Positions 1 through 12,264 of a stretch of 64,000 bases of DNA are shown here, piece after piece. The notes beneath the pieces are model-generated. The model worked only from the letters and a program-made list of their open reading frames with translations. It was not told where the DNA came from and ran no database searches. Each line of letters opens with the position of its first letter. The first letter of the stretch is position 1. The position numbers were made by a program, and so were the translations under genes. The stretch comes from Eonycteris spelaea (Eukaryota > Chordata > Mammalia > Chiroptera > Pteropodidae): the NCBI GenBank assembly GCA_003508835.1, contig PUFA01000166.1, positions 2,156,001 to 2,220,000 on the forward strand. The letters run 5' to 3'.

Positions 1-3000
1 GAGGGGAATGTCAAGAGTAGAGTTATGCCTTATCCGATAAATCTGACAGTGATGTTTAAAGTGGATTATAGGAGATCAGTTTGGATGCAAACAACCCTTT
101 TAATGGAGTAAAAAGGGTCTTAAAAATTATAGAGGTATGATGTGTACATATGGCCTTGAGAATTCCTTCAGTTAATTTCTGTTGTTTAATCTTTCCAAAC
201 TTAGCCACATACTGGTTTTTCCTCATTATAATCCAAAATTAGTGAATAATTACCCTAGCAGAGTGATAATATGGGGGGCCAAAGTGCCATGAATTCACCA
301 AGGAAGAGACTAATGAAGGATGGTGTAATAGGACCAAGCAGAACACCTACAACCATAGTCATGTATCAAAATCACCAGAAGGGTTCTTAAAAAACACATC
401 TTCCAGAGCTCTACTCTTGGAAAATCTGATTCAATGGTGCTATGGTAGAACCAAAATAATAATTTTTGAAGTGCCAAGGTATTTCTGATACAGAGCCTGT
501 GTTGAGAACTATTCAAGATGAAAAGTGTGTATATCTGTATTTTGGGAGGTAGAAGAAACTGATGATCCAGAGAAAGAGTAATGGGAAAAACACTAGTGTT
601 AAAAAAAAAAAAGTATAGTGCGGGAGAACCAAGAGACATACAGATGTCATCAACTCAAAGAAGAAGAGGCTTTAAGGAGAAAATATCCTGTGGGTTGTGC
701 TGAAAAAAGATCAGAGGATATAGGAAGTCATTGTCTTCAAGAATGCCATATGGTATTAAAGTTAGAAGCCGGACTACAGGATGCCAAGAAAAGGAATAGA
801 GCTAGCTATTATTCTAGAAAACTGACAGAGAAAAGGAAGAAAGAGGAGAATGAAGAGTTGGAAAAGGATTTTGTTTCATTTTGCTTTTAAGAATGAAACT
901 ATGTAAGTTGAGGGCTGGAGATAGTCTCCACAGGAGAGGAACAGAGCATGTGAGTTTAATTTTTGAAGCAAAGTTCTGAAGAAGGAGACAGGAAAGACAC
1001 AAGAGGAGGTTTGGCACTGTAGGTAAATACAAGCCTTTAAGGGAAAAAACAGCATGAGATTTATAAAACTTGGAGCCCACAGAAATTAATTTTTAAGATG
1101 GACATTATTTAGGTAAATGATGTCACAGTTGGGTCAGCCTGACATCATTTCACATGACCGAAACCTAGTTCTCAAAGAAAACAAACAATAGTACTTTATA
1201 ATGGAAATTTACATGAAACTGTTGCTCATCCCACACGGTGAGAATTATCCACAAGAAAACTTTAATATAATTATGGGTGGTATATTTAAGGCATTTCAAA
1301 TCTATTCTTATATAGATATGAAAACAAACTTGGACCCCTACACTATTTCGGCACCGTCCTGTTTCCCTTGCTATAAAGATGGGACAATGCAGATTCAGTT
1401 CTTCTCTCCATCATATATTTTAACCTGACCCTTAATTGAAGTATTTCAGGCATTTCAGAATAGAGCAAGTTGACAGGAAATTTTTATTATAGCAGCATTA
1501 TACTGTCAATCACAATGAAAGGTTGTACCACATCCATAACTTTGAAAGTACCAGAACTCATGAAAATTCATAATAAATTTTTATATCCTATTTATAAGAC
1601 CTACATAAAGTAGCAAAGTCACTTAAAAATGCCTATTTCAAATCTAAAGTCCTAATTTAACAGAAATGCAGAGATATTTTTCACCCATTTCATGTTACAT
1701 GAAATATGATACACTTTTACTTTTGAGATTAATTTCCTACTTATATAAAAGCTTTGCTAGATTTATAAGTGTATACATATAATCATAAACTATAAGTAAA
1801 TGTGGAAATGGGTTAAGAATAGTGTACTATTTTATTTCCTTTCTGATCCTCAGGCAGGTCTATTCACTATTAAGATGTATACAGTTTAGTTTTATTTAAA
1901 TGCTAACTGTGAAACTGATACCACAAAATTTATAACACTTTCTCTGGGTCTTAAATGATCAGGCAAGTAAAGTGTGTGGAGGGAAGTTATTGAAGCCTAG
2001 GAAATGATGCGCGGGAATTGCACAAAGCTATAAAAATAGATAGGAAGTGAAAAATGAGGTTTATCTGATAAGACACTGGGACAGATCTTAAAGGACATTT
2101 TATGCCATATGAAAGAGTCAATCTTTATGTATGGGAACACCAGGTCACAATTTAAGATAAGTCTAACATTGTAAGCGATAGACAAAAACCATCTCATTAC
2201 CAGTTGATTAAGTGGTCTAATAGTGGTCCTTTTTCCAGTTATAATGTCAAGTAACTTTTCAGCTTTTCCTCTCCCAAATACATTTCTTTATGATTCTATC
2301 AGTGACTTATGTCTCTGTGATTTTTACTTCTTTTTTCATCCAAATGGGTTGGAGTCCCTTTGATTCCCCAAAGTCCTTGATTTCTTCAGTGTACTTTCAT
2401 GACCTAATCACTTGACTTCATTAAAATCAACTGTATCTTTATATTCTTAGCTTCTGCCCAATATTATATATTATAATATAAGGAAAAACCCAGAGCCTCA
2501 TCACTACCTCTACAATGTGTTGTAGCACAAATCCTTCTGTCAAGGAGAATGGAAGCTGGACATACCAGTCTTTTTTTTGATAAAAACAAACTGTTGTAAA
2601 ACTCCACCACCACTCATCCCTGCCACGACCCCCCATATGAGCCTTCTATCTTGGTCGTAGAACCCAGGTTTCTGGCATAGATTGGATCTCCTGACTAGTG
2701 TGTAGGCCTTATTGGTAAATGTGCAGAGTATAAGAACATATATTTTCTTTGCTAATAATCTCAGGTGGACCACTTTTAGCCCATAGGATTAATGCTTGTA
2801 TTGCCTCTGTCTTAGAGATACGGAACCACCAAAAGAATTTAATCAAGGGAAAAGTGGCATATCATTTGCTTTTAAGAAAGATCACTGCAGAGAAATTTAG
2901 AGGATTTGAGCCCTAAGACTAGAGACAAGGAGACCTACTTATATTTGAAAATATATGCAAAGGTTAAATTGTAGGCAACTCCTGGATAAAAAAAATGAAT

Positions 3001-3658
3001 TAAGAATGTCATTGCTTTCCAATCAAATGGTATAGAGTAAAGAAATAAAGCAACCATTTGCTTGACAATTTACACCCACCCTGAAAAAAGGGTCCTGTTA
3101 GAAACCAGCTAGTGTTAGTACAAATCCATGTGTTAACTGGGATGTAGAAAAGCACTTCAGGCCAATCCTTTAAGTCATTTTTCTTAAAATTTGAACAGAA
3201 ATAAGATATAGATTTTAGAATCAGAATAAAACAGAAAAAATAAGTTTTGATAACCTTCCTTTCTATCAAGAACGGTGGACTAAGCTCATGAATTTATAAA
3301 ATAGAACCAGTTTAGCAGTCTGTAAAAAATAGGATTTAAGCTTCTGATTAATCTTTTAAAAAGCACAAAGACTTTCATGATTCTGATCTGTCTGTGAAGT
3401 TATATGAAATTGAGAACTCTTCAATATAAATTTGAATATTAAAGACCATTTTGCCTAGGCTCTAAAATTTGCCTACAGTTGTTTGGTGTGTTTGATGCGC
3501 TTTTACTGGTTTACCATTGAAGTACAGCACTGACTTAACAGTTATTAAAATCCTCTTGGCACCCAGCCTAAGTGTTCAGTTTAGGGTATAGGAGACTATT
3601 GATTGCCAGAGTTCATTCAAATTTGTTTTGGTCCCTCAACAAAAGCTTATCAAACTTA

Positions 3659-3962
3659 TGTGCGGTGGACCTGTGTGACCCAACATGGTAACCACTAGCC
3701 ACATGTGGTGACTGAACTTTAAAATGTGTCTAGTTCAAATTGAGATATTCTGTGAAGTATCAGATTTTGAAAACTTACTATAAAAATATGTGAAATATAG
3801 CAATAATTTTTATGTTCTATGTAAAAATGATATTGCGATACGTTGAATAAAACAAAATATATTACTAAAATTAATTTCAACTGCTTTTTACTTTTTTTAA
3901 TGTGCTTTACTAGAGCTTTTAAAATACATATGTGGTTCATGTTCTAGTTCTGTTGGATAGCC
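3659..3962. mobile_element. hAT-type non-autonomous DNA element (MITE), degraded
   Basis: The segment opens with a 'gtaaccactagccacatgtgg' type motif, has an AT-rich centre, and closes with 'gttctgttggatag'. Both are hallmarks of a common mammalian hAT-derived short DNA element. The family name is not certain from memory. It has no coding capacity. Confidence 0.5.
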
Positions 3963-5101
3963 TCTCAATTTAATAGGGGCTTAATATTAATTAACCCATT
4001 TCCTGTTTGCCCCAGGAATACTTATTGGTGGTGCTTGTGGCTACAGCATTTACCCCAAAATAACTCGCAGATTACAGTCCTAACCTTACCGCTAAAGTAT
4101 GCCATGAAATCACTTGCTTTTATTATTATTTTCACAGCTCTAGTATCTGGATAGTCTTTGGAAACAAGTGATGTCATTATATTTATGAAATTCTGTTTTT
4201 AGTAGTGGTTTTTCTGTTTACTAAATACAGTAATTCTTGGTCGCTGAAAATGTCAAATCCTAGAAAATGTAGCATTCCTATGCATGATGTTTTAAATTAA
4301 CGCTGGCAGCAAGCTGTACTTCTTTTTTCTAAATAGGAAAAGGGTTAAAGGACAGCTTAATTTCTCTCTAGGTGAATGTCCTAAGTATCACTTGCAGGTT
4401 AGTTGGTTATACATTTCTCTTACTGTTTTAAAAGAAATCCGTAGAGACTACGAAAAGAATCAAAGAATGAGAACTAGTTTTTTTCTGTTCTTCATAATTA
4501 TCTCACATGGAATCTTGACAAATATTAGTTATAGCCCACTGCATTTCTTTATAACCTAAAGTACATAATTCTAGTTGTTATCAATGATGATTTCAGGAGA
4601 CCAATGGCCAATAAACTTCTCTTATCACAAAGGTGTTTGTTTCAGCCAGAACCTAGGAAACTGTGACATCAGTAAGCCTATTATGTATGAATAAAGTTAA
4701 TTACAGTTCAACTAACTAGTGTTAGCAATGATAAGAAATGGGAAAAGTCACTGAATTATCAAAAATAGGGAAAAATGATTAGAGTTGATGTTTTCTACTT
4801 TGGTGATTATCAAAGACATTTTCACATCTACTTAACAGATATGTACTCTTCAGCATCTTTGGACTAATTACTCCTTTGGATCTGGGTTAGCTAGATGTAC
4901 TTACTATTAACTTTGGCTTCAAATTATGGACCTTATAAAGTCAAAGAAATCTTTCTCCTTCCCTTTTTTCTTACCCTTTCACATTCTGAAAACTTGCTCT
5001 TTACCACACTGCTATGCCTATAAGCAACTGGAGGGTAATAGTAATCTATTTTATATTAAGACATTGTAATTTGGATGTCGAATATTTTCATTATCCTAAA
5101 T

Positions 5102-5320
5102 CAGTGATTTTTCAGACTTTTCCTTTAAAGTAGTACAATCCTGCAAATCTTGCATGGAAGCCCAGTTATTAAAACAAACAAAAGCAGAGTTCTGTTTGAA
5201 TTGGGGAACATAGGTGCGCTGTGTTTCTCACTGAAAAATTCCTTTCCCTGCTCCCTCCCTAGAAGGGCCTCTGAGCCACACTATGGAATTTCTGTTTGGA
5301 ACACAACTTGATAAACACTG
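5102..5320. mobile_element. hAT-Charlie-like MITE with imperfect terminal inverted repeats
   Basis: The left end reads CAGTGATTTTTCAGAC and the right end AACTTGATAAACACTG. These are imperfect inverted repeats of the CAGTG...CACTG kind typical of hAT-Charlie MITEs. Length is 219 bp. The flanking 8-mers do not match, which fits an old copy. Confidence 0.55.
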
Positions 5321-6040
5321 ATTCAGTGATCTGTAACAAGGGGGCCTGGATTGAGCTCTCTGGTGGAATGTTCAGTGCTTAGCATTACGACAACTAGGTT
5401 TTCTTTCAAAGTGATCTTTGTGTGTTGGAAAAGAAATCAGATAGTAAAGTTGAGTAGCTAGAAGAGTGACAAAATAGGCAGCAGTCAATCATTATGAGGC
5501 TTCAGTAATGTAAAGGAAAAACTTCTGGATACCCATGAGTCAGCACATGGAATTAATAGGTTCTCAAAAAAAAATGAAATTAAATTAGACAACAATAATA
5601 GGAAGTAAGTACTCTTATTTCCATATCAAAGATGATATCCAGCTACACACCTTTCTCCCTGCTTAAGGAACATAAAATAGATGTAAGAGAATTTCTTTTT
5701 AACAATCAGACATTGAAAATGTATTAAGGAAGATCTTAAAGGCATTTTGAAGAGTTCTTTAAAATTAAAATGTATTTTCAAGTGTGCAACATGGTTGATG
5801 TATTATCATGGCTAAAAATTGAGAAAAAAATAAAATCAAGTCATCAAATATTTGATGAGCACTGGGGTATATTAATTTAGTGTTTAATAAATATTTTTAA
5901 TATATTACTGTTATTCTGTGATTAATGTCCAGTGTACCCTGACTTTCTGTAACATAATTAAGCTAACTATATCTAAACTTGAAGGACCTCAGTACTAAGA
6001 TTCAAATATGGTTTTCTAATTTAAAAGGATACTTTTTACT

Positions 6041-6177
6041 CTTTTTTTTTTTTAATGTCTACAGCACTTGGTATTCCTAGGTGATCTCCCATCCAAGTAC
6101 TAACCAGGCCTGACCCTGCTTAGCTTCTGAAATCAGACAGGATCAGGCACGTTCAGAATGGCATGGCCATAGGCTCT
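6041..6177 (-). mobile_element. 5S rRNA-derived SINE (or 5S retropseudogene)
   Basis: Read on the minus strand, this closely follows vertebrate 5S rRNA from its 5' end (CCATGCCA..., near 6175) through the internal promoter (AAGCTAAGCAGGGT, then TTGGATGGGAGATCACCT) to the end near 6057. An A run follows directly on that strand (T run at 6041-6053), so it was inserted through an RNA intermediate. A plain 5S pseudogene cannot be excluded. The composite SINE at 38.1 kb, with a 5S body, makes a 5S-derived SINE family (as in fruit bats) the more likely reading. Confidence 0.85.
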
Positions 6178-6596
6178 ATGCAGGTGTATCACTGACAAAC
6201 GCTGATAACTTGTGTTCTTATCATCATAGGGTAGCTTGATGTAATAACCCATTTAAATCTTAGAAGTTTTATAATCATATTCGAATCTTCCAGTTGAAGG
6301 TATAACAAATTACAAGTCAAGTTTTTTATTGAAATAAAGGATGTTATGTGGAAGGTTATTTTTTAAAAAGCAATTGGTTGTCTTTTTGAGTTCCCTGATT
6401 ACCTTCATCTCTTTTGGTTATTTTAAAAACAAACTGTTTAGTGCTTTTCACACATGAAATATATTGCTCTAAAAATCATAATTTACTATCAGTGATAAGA
6501 TTAAAGATTTATGGCTTTGGTTTTATCTTCATTCCAAAGCAAGCTTTCTTTCCATTTTCTAAAAATTAGGACTAAAGGGATGTGAGAAATTAAAGG

Positions 6597-6795
6597 AACT
6601 AATATTTGTTGAAACCTTCTGTGTTCAGATAATCTTCTAGGTGCTTTATAGATTTGATCTTGTTCAGTTGTTACAGCCCTATAAGATCAGTGGGATTATC
6701 TCAATTTTAAATACGAGAAAATTGAGGTTCAGAATAAGTACCTTGGCCAAGATTACACAGGAAAGTAGTGAAGAGAATGCTTAAACTTTTGTCTG
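6597..6795 (-). repeat. MIR SINE remnant
   Basis: The sequence matches the inverted MIR pattern: 'aggtgctttatagatttgatc', 'ccctataagatcagtgggattat', then 'gagaaaattgaggttcagaataag' and 'ttacacaggaaagtag'. It is heavily diverged. Confidence 0.65.
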
Positions 6796-7929
6796 ATTCC
6801 ACATAGTATTATTTTCACTGTCTTGGCCTGCTCATCAAAAGCCATCTCTACTTAGTGGTAGCACTAGTATAAGTAATCGTACCACTGATACTATTATGAT
6901 AATTGGTGGTAGTACTGCACGTGCCATTCTAGGTATAATTTTTATAATTAGATTTTAGATGAGTTATGGAAAGACTTCCTTAAGAATAGCTTTCCCTTGA
7001 TCATATAAATAATATATTTGTTATATAAATTTTAGAATATAAAAGTAAAAATCACCTGGGATTTTCAAGGTTCTGTATAACATTATAAATAACATGTTAA
7101 TTCCAGTCAAATACTCAAACTATAGCAAAATTAGATTTGAGGAAATAAGATAATTGAAGAGTGACATCTTGGTTCTCCCTTTTTTCCAGTGCCATGAAAA
7201 ATAAAAACAGGTCGTCCCCTTTAATAAATTACTTCATTCCCTTTTTAAGTTTCTCCATATATTCAGTTACTCCTCTTGTCTACAACTGAAAGATAACAGT
7301 TATAATTCTAAAATAACCCTTCCTATCCTATGGTTAACCTAGTTAATGACATGTATCTTACTTCAGAAAGTGTAATATGTGAAATGGACTACTTGGCCCC
7401 TTGTCCCCCTCTTCTAGGTTCCATATTGAAGCAGACTACATTAAAATATGTCATTCCCTGCATTTTTCTCCACATTACAAAATATACTTTTATAATCTGG
7501 TAACCATTGGTGACTATTTTAATGGCACATTAATAAGCAAGTGTACTTCAGCTCTCAGTGGGAAGTATATTTAGTGTTGTTTTAAGATTTGGCAAATACC
7601 ATCTTTTTACTATTTATGGAAATGCCCTTCTCTTGAAAACAGAAAAGTAGAATTTATGTGCTTTTCAAATTAGTTACAGTAGTATTTATCAATAAGTTAA
7701 ATATAAACCTATTCAATATAAGACAAAGAAAATTTATGGGCTAAATAAAGATATATTGGCTGTGTGAAAAAGTGAAGGTATTAAAAAAATTATGATAGCA
7801 GAAGTCCTATGAAGAATACATTTGTCAAGATAATCTGTATTTATTTAGCTTCCCTTGGTTTCCAGTTTCTAGTTCATAGTGCGTGGGGAGTTGCCTGTGT
7901 CTGAAACTGAGTGAGAGTCCCTGGATAGA

Positions 7930-9650
7930 AGAAATGGAGCTTCAAAAAAGAAAGAAAACAAACACAAAAAAAGGCAAAACAAAAAAAGAAAAAGTAATAG
8001 AAGTAACGGGGCTTTAGTCACGCCAGTCCAAACCTTAGTAGCTCTTTTCACAGCTTGGTCTGCAAATTAATTTCATCTTGTTATCTGGTATAAGCTCTAC
8101 AATGAATTACAGAAATCTTTTGGGAAAGTTGCAGTTAATCTAATAAATCAGCATTAGTTTCCATTGGTGTATTAGTTACCACTGATGTTAGAAAGCCTCT
8201 CTTCTTCAAAATTTGGCCCATAGCATAGCAACCCCCTCCACATAGTTACTGTCAGTATAGATAAGCACATATCCCTGACTCAGGTGCCTTGTCTCCCAGG
8301 AGCTTCAAAAGCACTACATGGACAACAGAATGTGGTAGCCCTTAGTTTATACAGCAGGTCTCTTCCCAACACATCAACAGCATTAAGAAGAATGGCATAT
8401 TCCTCTAACAGGGACTGATTTGCTTAGGAACCTGAGAAGGAAGGTTGTCCAGAGATCCCACAACTTGTATGTTTTCCTGGTTCAGGAAATGCAAGAAAGT
8501 TCGGTAGAAATTGCAGAATACATGGCTCCAGGCTTTATAAGATTGAACAGGGAGAGATTAAGGCAGGGAAGAGAGGTAGGGTTTCCTCAGTCCCAGCTTT
8601 GAGGCTCTCCAATGATGTTGTTTTGCATCATTTGCTAGTTATTTCCTGTATGATTTCCCGGGGAGAAGAGTCTCCCAATGGAGGTTGTAAAGCTTCACAG
8701 TTGTGTTGCATCTCTTGCTCTTGCTCATCATTCATCTTTCCAGTGTGCTGGCTTCTTACAGTAGTGACATTGACTTTTCATTCGAGTCCTGTCTTATTTG
8801 TTGGTGTTCCCAGAAAAGGGTTAGCTCCCTGTGTGCGTAATTCTGACCGGGCAGGTAACACTGCAGTCTTGACTCTTGTTTTTGTCTTCATCTTTCTCCA
8901 TTGTTTCCCCAAAACTGTATTGCCAAGATGTGAGAAACTGTCTGCCCTTGCCATCCAGATACCTTTTCTCACTTGCAGTTGAATTCCAACAGCAGGGCTA
9001 CCACAAAACTGGAAAAGATTAGGGTCTTTTCTGATCTGCCCCTGAATCCAACCCTGTTAATTTAGAAAATGCCTCAGTAAACAGGGATGAAATGAGTAGG
9101 GGACTCAAAGCAGCAGCACTGCAGCTTCTCTCAGGTTGCCTGCTGAGAGGTTTCAAAGACCGCCCTCAGCAGTGCCCCACAATAGGTGACCCAAGGCAAG
9201 AGGAGCAGCCCAGCGGGAGGAGGTGCCTGAGGCCATGGCACTCCCTTGGGAAGCTGTGATCCTTTGCCCACATTATGCCTGTTCCATTAGTCCCGCAGAG
9301 TCGCAGAGTTGAGAGGCAGCGCTCCATGCAGCAGCCAGTGCCCATCCTCTTGCATAGGGCTGTGGACTGAGAACACACTGTGGAACACCTCGGTGCATTT
9401 TCGCAGATCTTTCCAAAGCCCTGGAAAATAATTCTTAAGATGGGTGATATGGACTAGGAATGAGGGCATCTGCACTCTTACCACATCTGAGCCACCCAGC
9501 AGTCCTGGGCAGCTTCTAAAAGGCATTTGAGTCCCGTAAGCTCCAAAGGAATAGAGCTGATGCCCCTCATTGAGATGAAAGTAAGTTGGTTTGAATGGCA
9601 CTGTGGCTTCCATCTCATTTTGCTGTTTCGTAGCCTCACTCTTTGTTTCT
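7930..9650 (-). mobile_element. Degraded class I endogenous retrovirus, gag to RNase H, reverse transcriptase missing
   Basis: On the minus strand the order is retroviral. A capsid-like frame lies at 9287-9613. A nucleocapsid-like segment with a broken CCHC knuckle lies near 8728-8770. A protease C-terminal motif (LGRDLL) lies near 8352-8372. An RNase H segment holding the IYTDS motif lies near 8250-8264 and continues with an RNase H-like tail to about 8000. Only about 90 bp separate the protease and RNase H motifs, so the reverse transcriptase has been deleted. Stops and frameshifts interrupt every part. No env or LTR was recognised. The single-knuckle nucleocapsid and the RNase H style suggest a gammaretrovirus-like lineage. 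An A-rich stretch (7945-7995) marks the 3' limit. The copy sits antisense within the ZC3H12C intron and cannot make viral proteins. Confidence 0.7.
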
Positions 9651-10960
9651 TTCTTTCAAGTTATGAAGGTAACCATTCACCAGCCTGATGGCTTTTATCC
9701 AGATTTTCAGACTCTGTTCCTTCCTGTTAATCATTTCTGCTTCCCGAGGTGTTTTGTACGTTGGGTGTCATGGGAATCTTGGGGGTGTATTCCATATGAA
9801 AACATTCAAATAAGGCTGACAGTTCCCTTTCTGCCAAAGGGAAGTTATCCCAAGATCCTAAAGCCACTGGGAGCCATCCATCCAAGAAGTCATCAGCTCC
9901 TTCTAGGGTCCAGACTGAATAAAGAAGGGTGCAGGGAAGAGCAGGAACAACAGTGGAGAAGGGAGCTTTCAGTTTCTTAAGTCTTTCTTTATGACTGTTC
10001 AGTTCATTCTTATTTCCTGATATCCAGAGACACCAATAATACTTTTACTTCAAGTATGGTTTTTCCTAAAAATCTGTTAATATTCCAGTTTAAATTAAAT
10101 TAAATTAAATTAAATTAAAAGTGGCCCAACTCTTCCAACAAATTCACCCAGCACAGGACTCACTTGAGATATGCCATCCTTATTACCAGATTGTTGAAAT
10201 AAAAAATTAAGGCCCAAAGGAATATGCCAATTCATAAATAGAGAATTAGCTATTTTTGTTACTGGGGTGTTGTGGGGGAGGGGGGACCTGAGTGCATGCA
10301 GATATGGCCTATAAGTGGCTACAGAAGTATAATGAATTTTCATCTCTTTCTATGAAATTAAAGCTACAGTTCTTAAATAGCCTGCTTTCTTATTAAACTC
10401 ATCAGATGGTTCTTTTGCACCAGTAGGTACATTGTGCTTACTCTGACATCCTATTTTTCATAATTTTTTATCAGGCTTACTCGTTTTTATAATTCTTTAT
10501 CAGAACCTCCTGCATTGCCCCTTATATTGTATTAAGCATGTAAGATTAGTCACACCTTTCAATATGCCTCACTCAGTAAGATTAGATTACGTTTAGGCTC
10601 CCACAACCTCTGCTGGTCTGTGGAAGTCCCATTGGGCAGTTTGGAACCCCTTGATAGTTGTCTGCTCAGGCTTTAATACTACTGGGGATGATTCTGGCCT
10701 TGGCCGGCAGGGACTTCCAAGGCAACAGCAGGCACTGGAGGGGTTTGATGAGGGGAAGATTAGCTGGGAAAGCCCTGGAGACTCAGGGACTCACCCCGCG
10801 CATCCCCACTTATCTACCTTTCCCTCCCCTGTGGAAGATATTAGCCTGTCCCTCATGTGAAATCCAAGGCTGAGCAGAGGATGAAAGCCAACTACTAACT
10901 TCATTAAATCTGATTTCAAGTTACTGTAGGGTTTTACTCTACCTAGATGTGGAATACTGT
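9651..10960. other. Intronic stretch, possibly ERV-associated, unassigned
   Basis: This lies upstream (minus sense) of the ERV gag remnant, where a leader or LTR might be expected. It is less AT-rich than its surroundings around 10580-10870. I could not recognise LTR ends, a primer-binding site or a reading frame of known type. A short TTAAA-type microsatellite lies at 10087-10119. Confidence 0.3.
10087..10119. repeat. (TTAAA)n microsatellite
   Basis: Five to six tandem copies of a pentamer 'attaa'. It is a simple repeat with no other feature. Confidence 0.9.
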
Positions 10961-10974
10961 GTTTTAGAGAAAAC

Positions 10975-12060
10975 ACACCTTCGACTTTATAAATAATTGC
11001 CAGATTGCTCTCCTGAATAGTTACACCAATTCACACTCCCACCTGTAATGTATGAATTCCTACTTTCACACATCCTTGGCAACATCTGGTGTTTGCAGAC
11101 TTTATTGTTGCCAGTCTGATAAGTGTGAAGTGGTGTCTCATTTTGGCTTTAATTTGCATTTCTTCACTATTGAGATCTTTTCATGTTTCTTGGTCATTTG
11201 GATTTCCTCTTCTGTGAATTCACTGTTCATATCTTTTGCTTTAAAAATAAAATAAAATAAAATAAAATATTAAAAAGCTGGTTACCCTTCTCGATATATG
11301 AAAGAGTACATTACATATTCTCAGTACTAGCCTTCTGGTCCTGTGTGTTGCACATAGCTCCGTCCAGCCTGTGGCATTTTTGTTTTGTGTGGAATCTTTT
11401 GCATAAAGAATTTGTATGTGCCCCAGTGTACCGGTCTCTTTCTTGATAAAGCTCGTGGTTCCATGTCTTCAGTAAGTGGTATTTTCCTACCGTGATGAGT
11501 GTCTCCTATAATTTCTTCCAAGTTTTACAGATTTCTTTTCACATTTAAATCTTTGAAGTCTGAACAATTTATTTTTATGCATGGGATGGGGTAAAAATAT
11601 TTTTTCATATAAATAACCTATTGTCCTAGTACTATTTGTTGAATAGTCTCTTTTCTTCATTCATTTGTAATGTCACTTTTATCATTTATATACACATGTG
11701 TATATCACCTTAGGCTCACTTTTCTGTTACATATTTCCTTTTTTTTTTTGTATTTGCCTGTACCAATATAACACTGATTGGATTTCTGTAGTTTTATACT
11801 GTGTTGCTACCTGGTGGGGAAGTTCTTCCTCTTTTGTTCTTCATAATTGCTCAACTATTCTTGGCCTTTCCCCCCCCCCATATTAATTTTAGGATCAGTT
11901 TCTCAAGTTCCATAAAAGCCTTTGAGGATCTTTATTGGAATTTTAGTGTACTATAGATTAATTTGAGAATTGCTGTCTTCATCAATTAAATCTTACCATC
12001 CATGAAAATAGTATATTGTTCCTTTTCTTTAGGTCTTCTCTTATGCCCTTGAATAAAGGT
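10975..12060 (-). mobile_element. Old L1 3' fragments, antisense
   Basis: The plus strand shows the reverse complement of L1M 3' regions: 'ttacaccaattcacactccc', then 'ggctttaatttgcatttctt' and 'catttggatttcctcttctg'. From 11600 to 12060 there are T-rich blocks typical of antisense L1 ORF2. An (AAAAT)n run at 11247-11270 interrupts it. Two or more L1 insertions may be joined here. No intact frame remains. Confidence 0.7.
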
Positions 12061-12264
12061 TTTTTATTTATATTTTCTCTATAAATCTCTTGTATATTGT
12101 TTATCTTTAGATTTGTTTAGTTTTTGTTACTGTTACAAATGGGATTATTTTTTAAATTAAAATTTTAATTGGTTTGCCGGTGTTTAGCAACACTAATATT
12201 TGAACTAGAACCTTATATCTTTAATGCATTAACATTGTCGTAAGATTTTATCTGTATGATACAA

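Noticed and set aside
6041..6177. Functional 5S rRNA gene
   Set aside because: It carries substitutions at conserved positions, ends in an A tail instead of a T-run terminator, and is not in a 5S array.
9591..9980. 129-codon plus-strand frame
   Set aside because: It overlaps the antisense ERV gag remnant at its start and shows no known domain.
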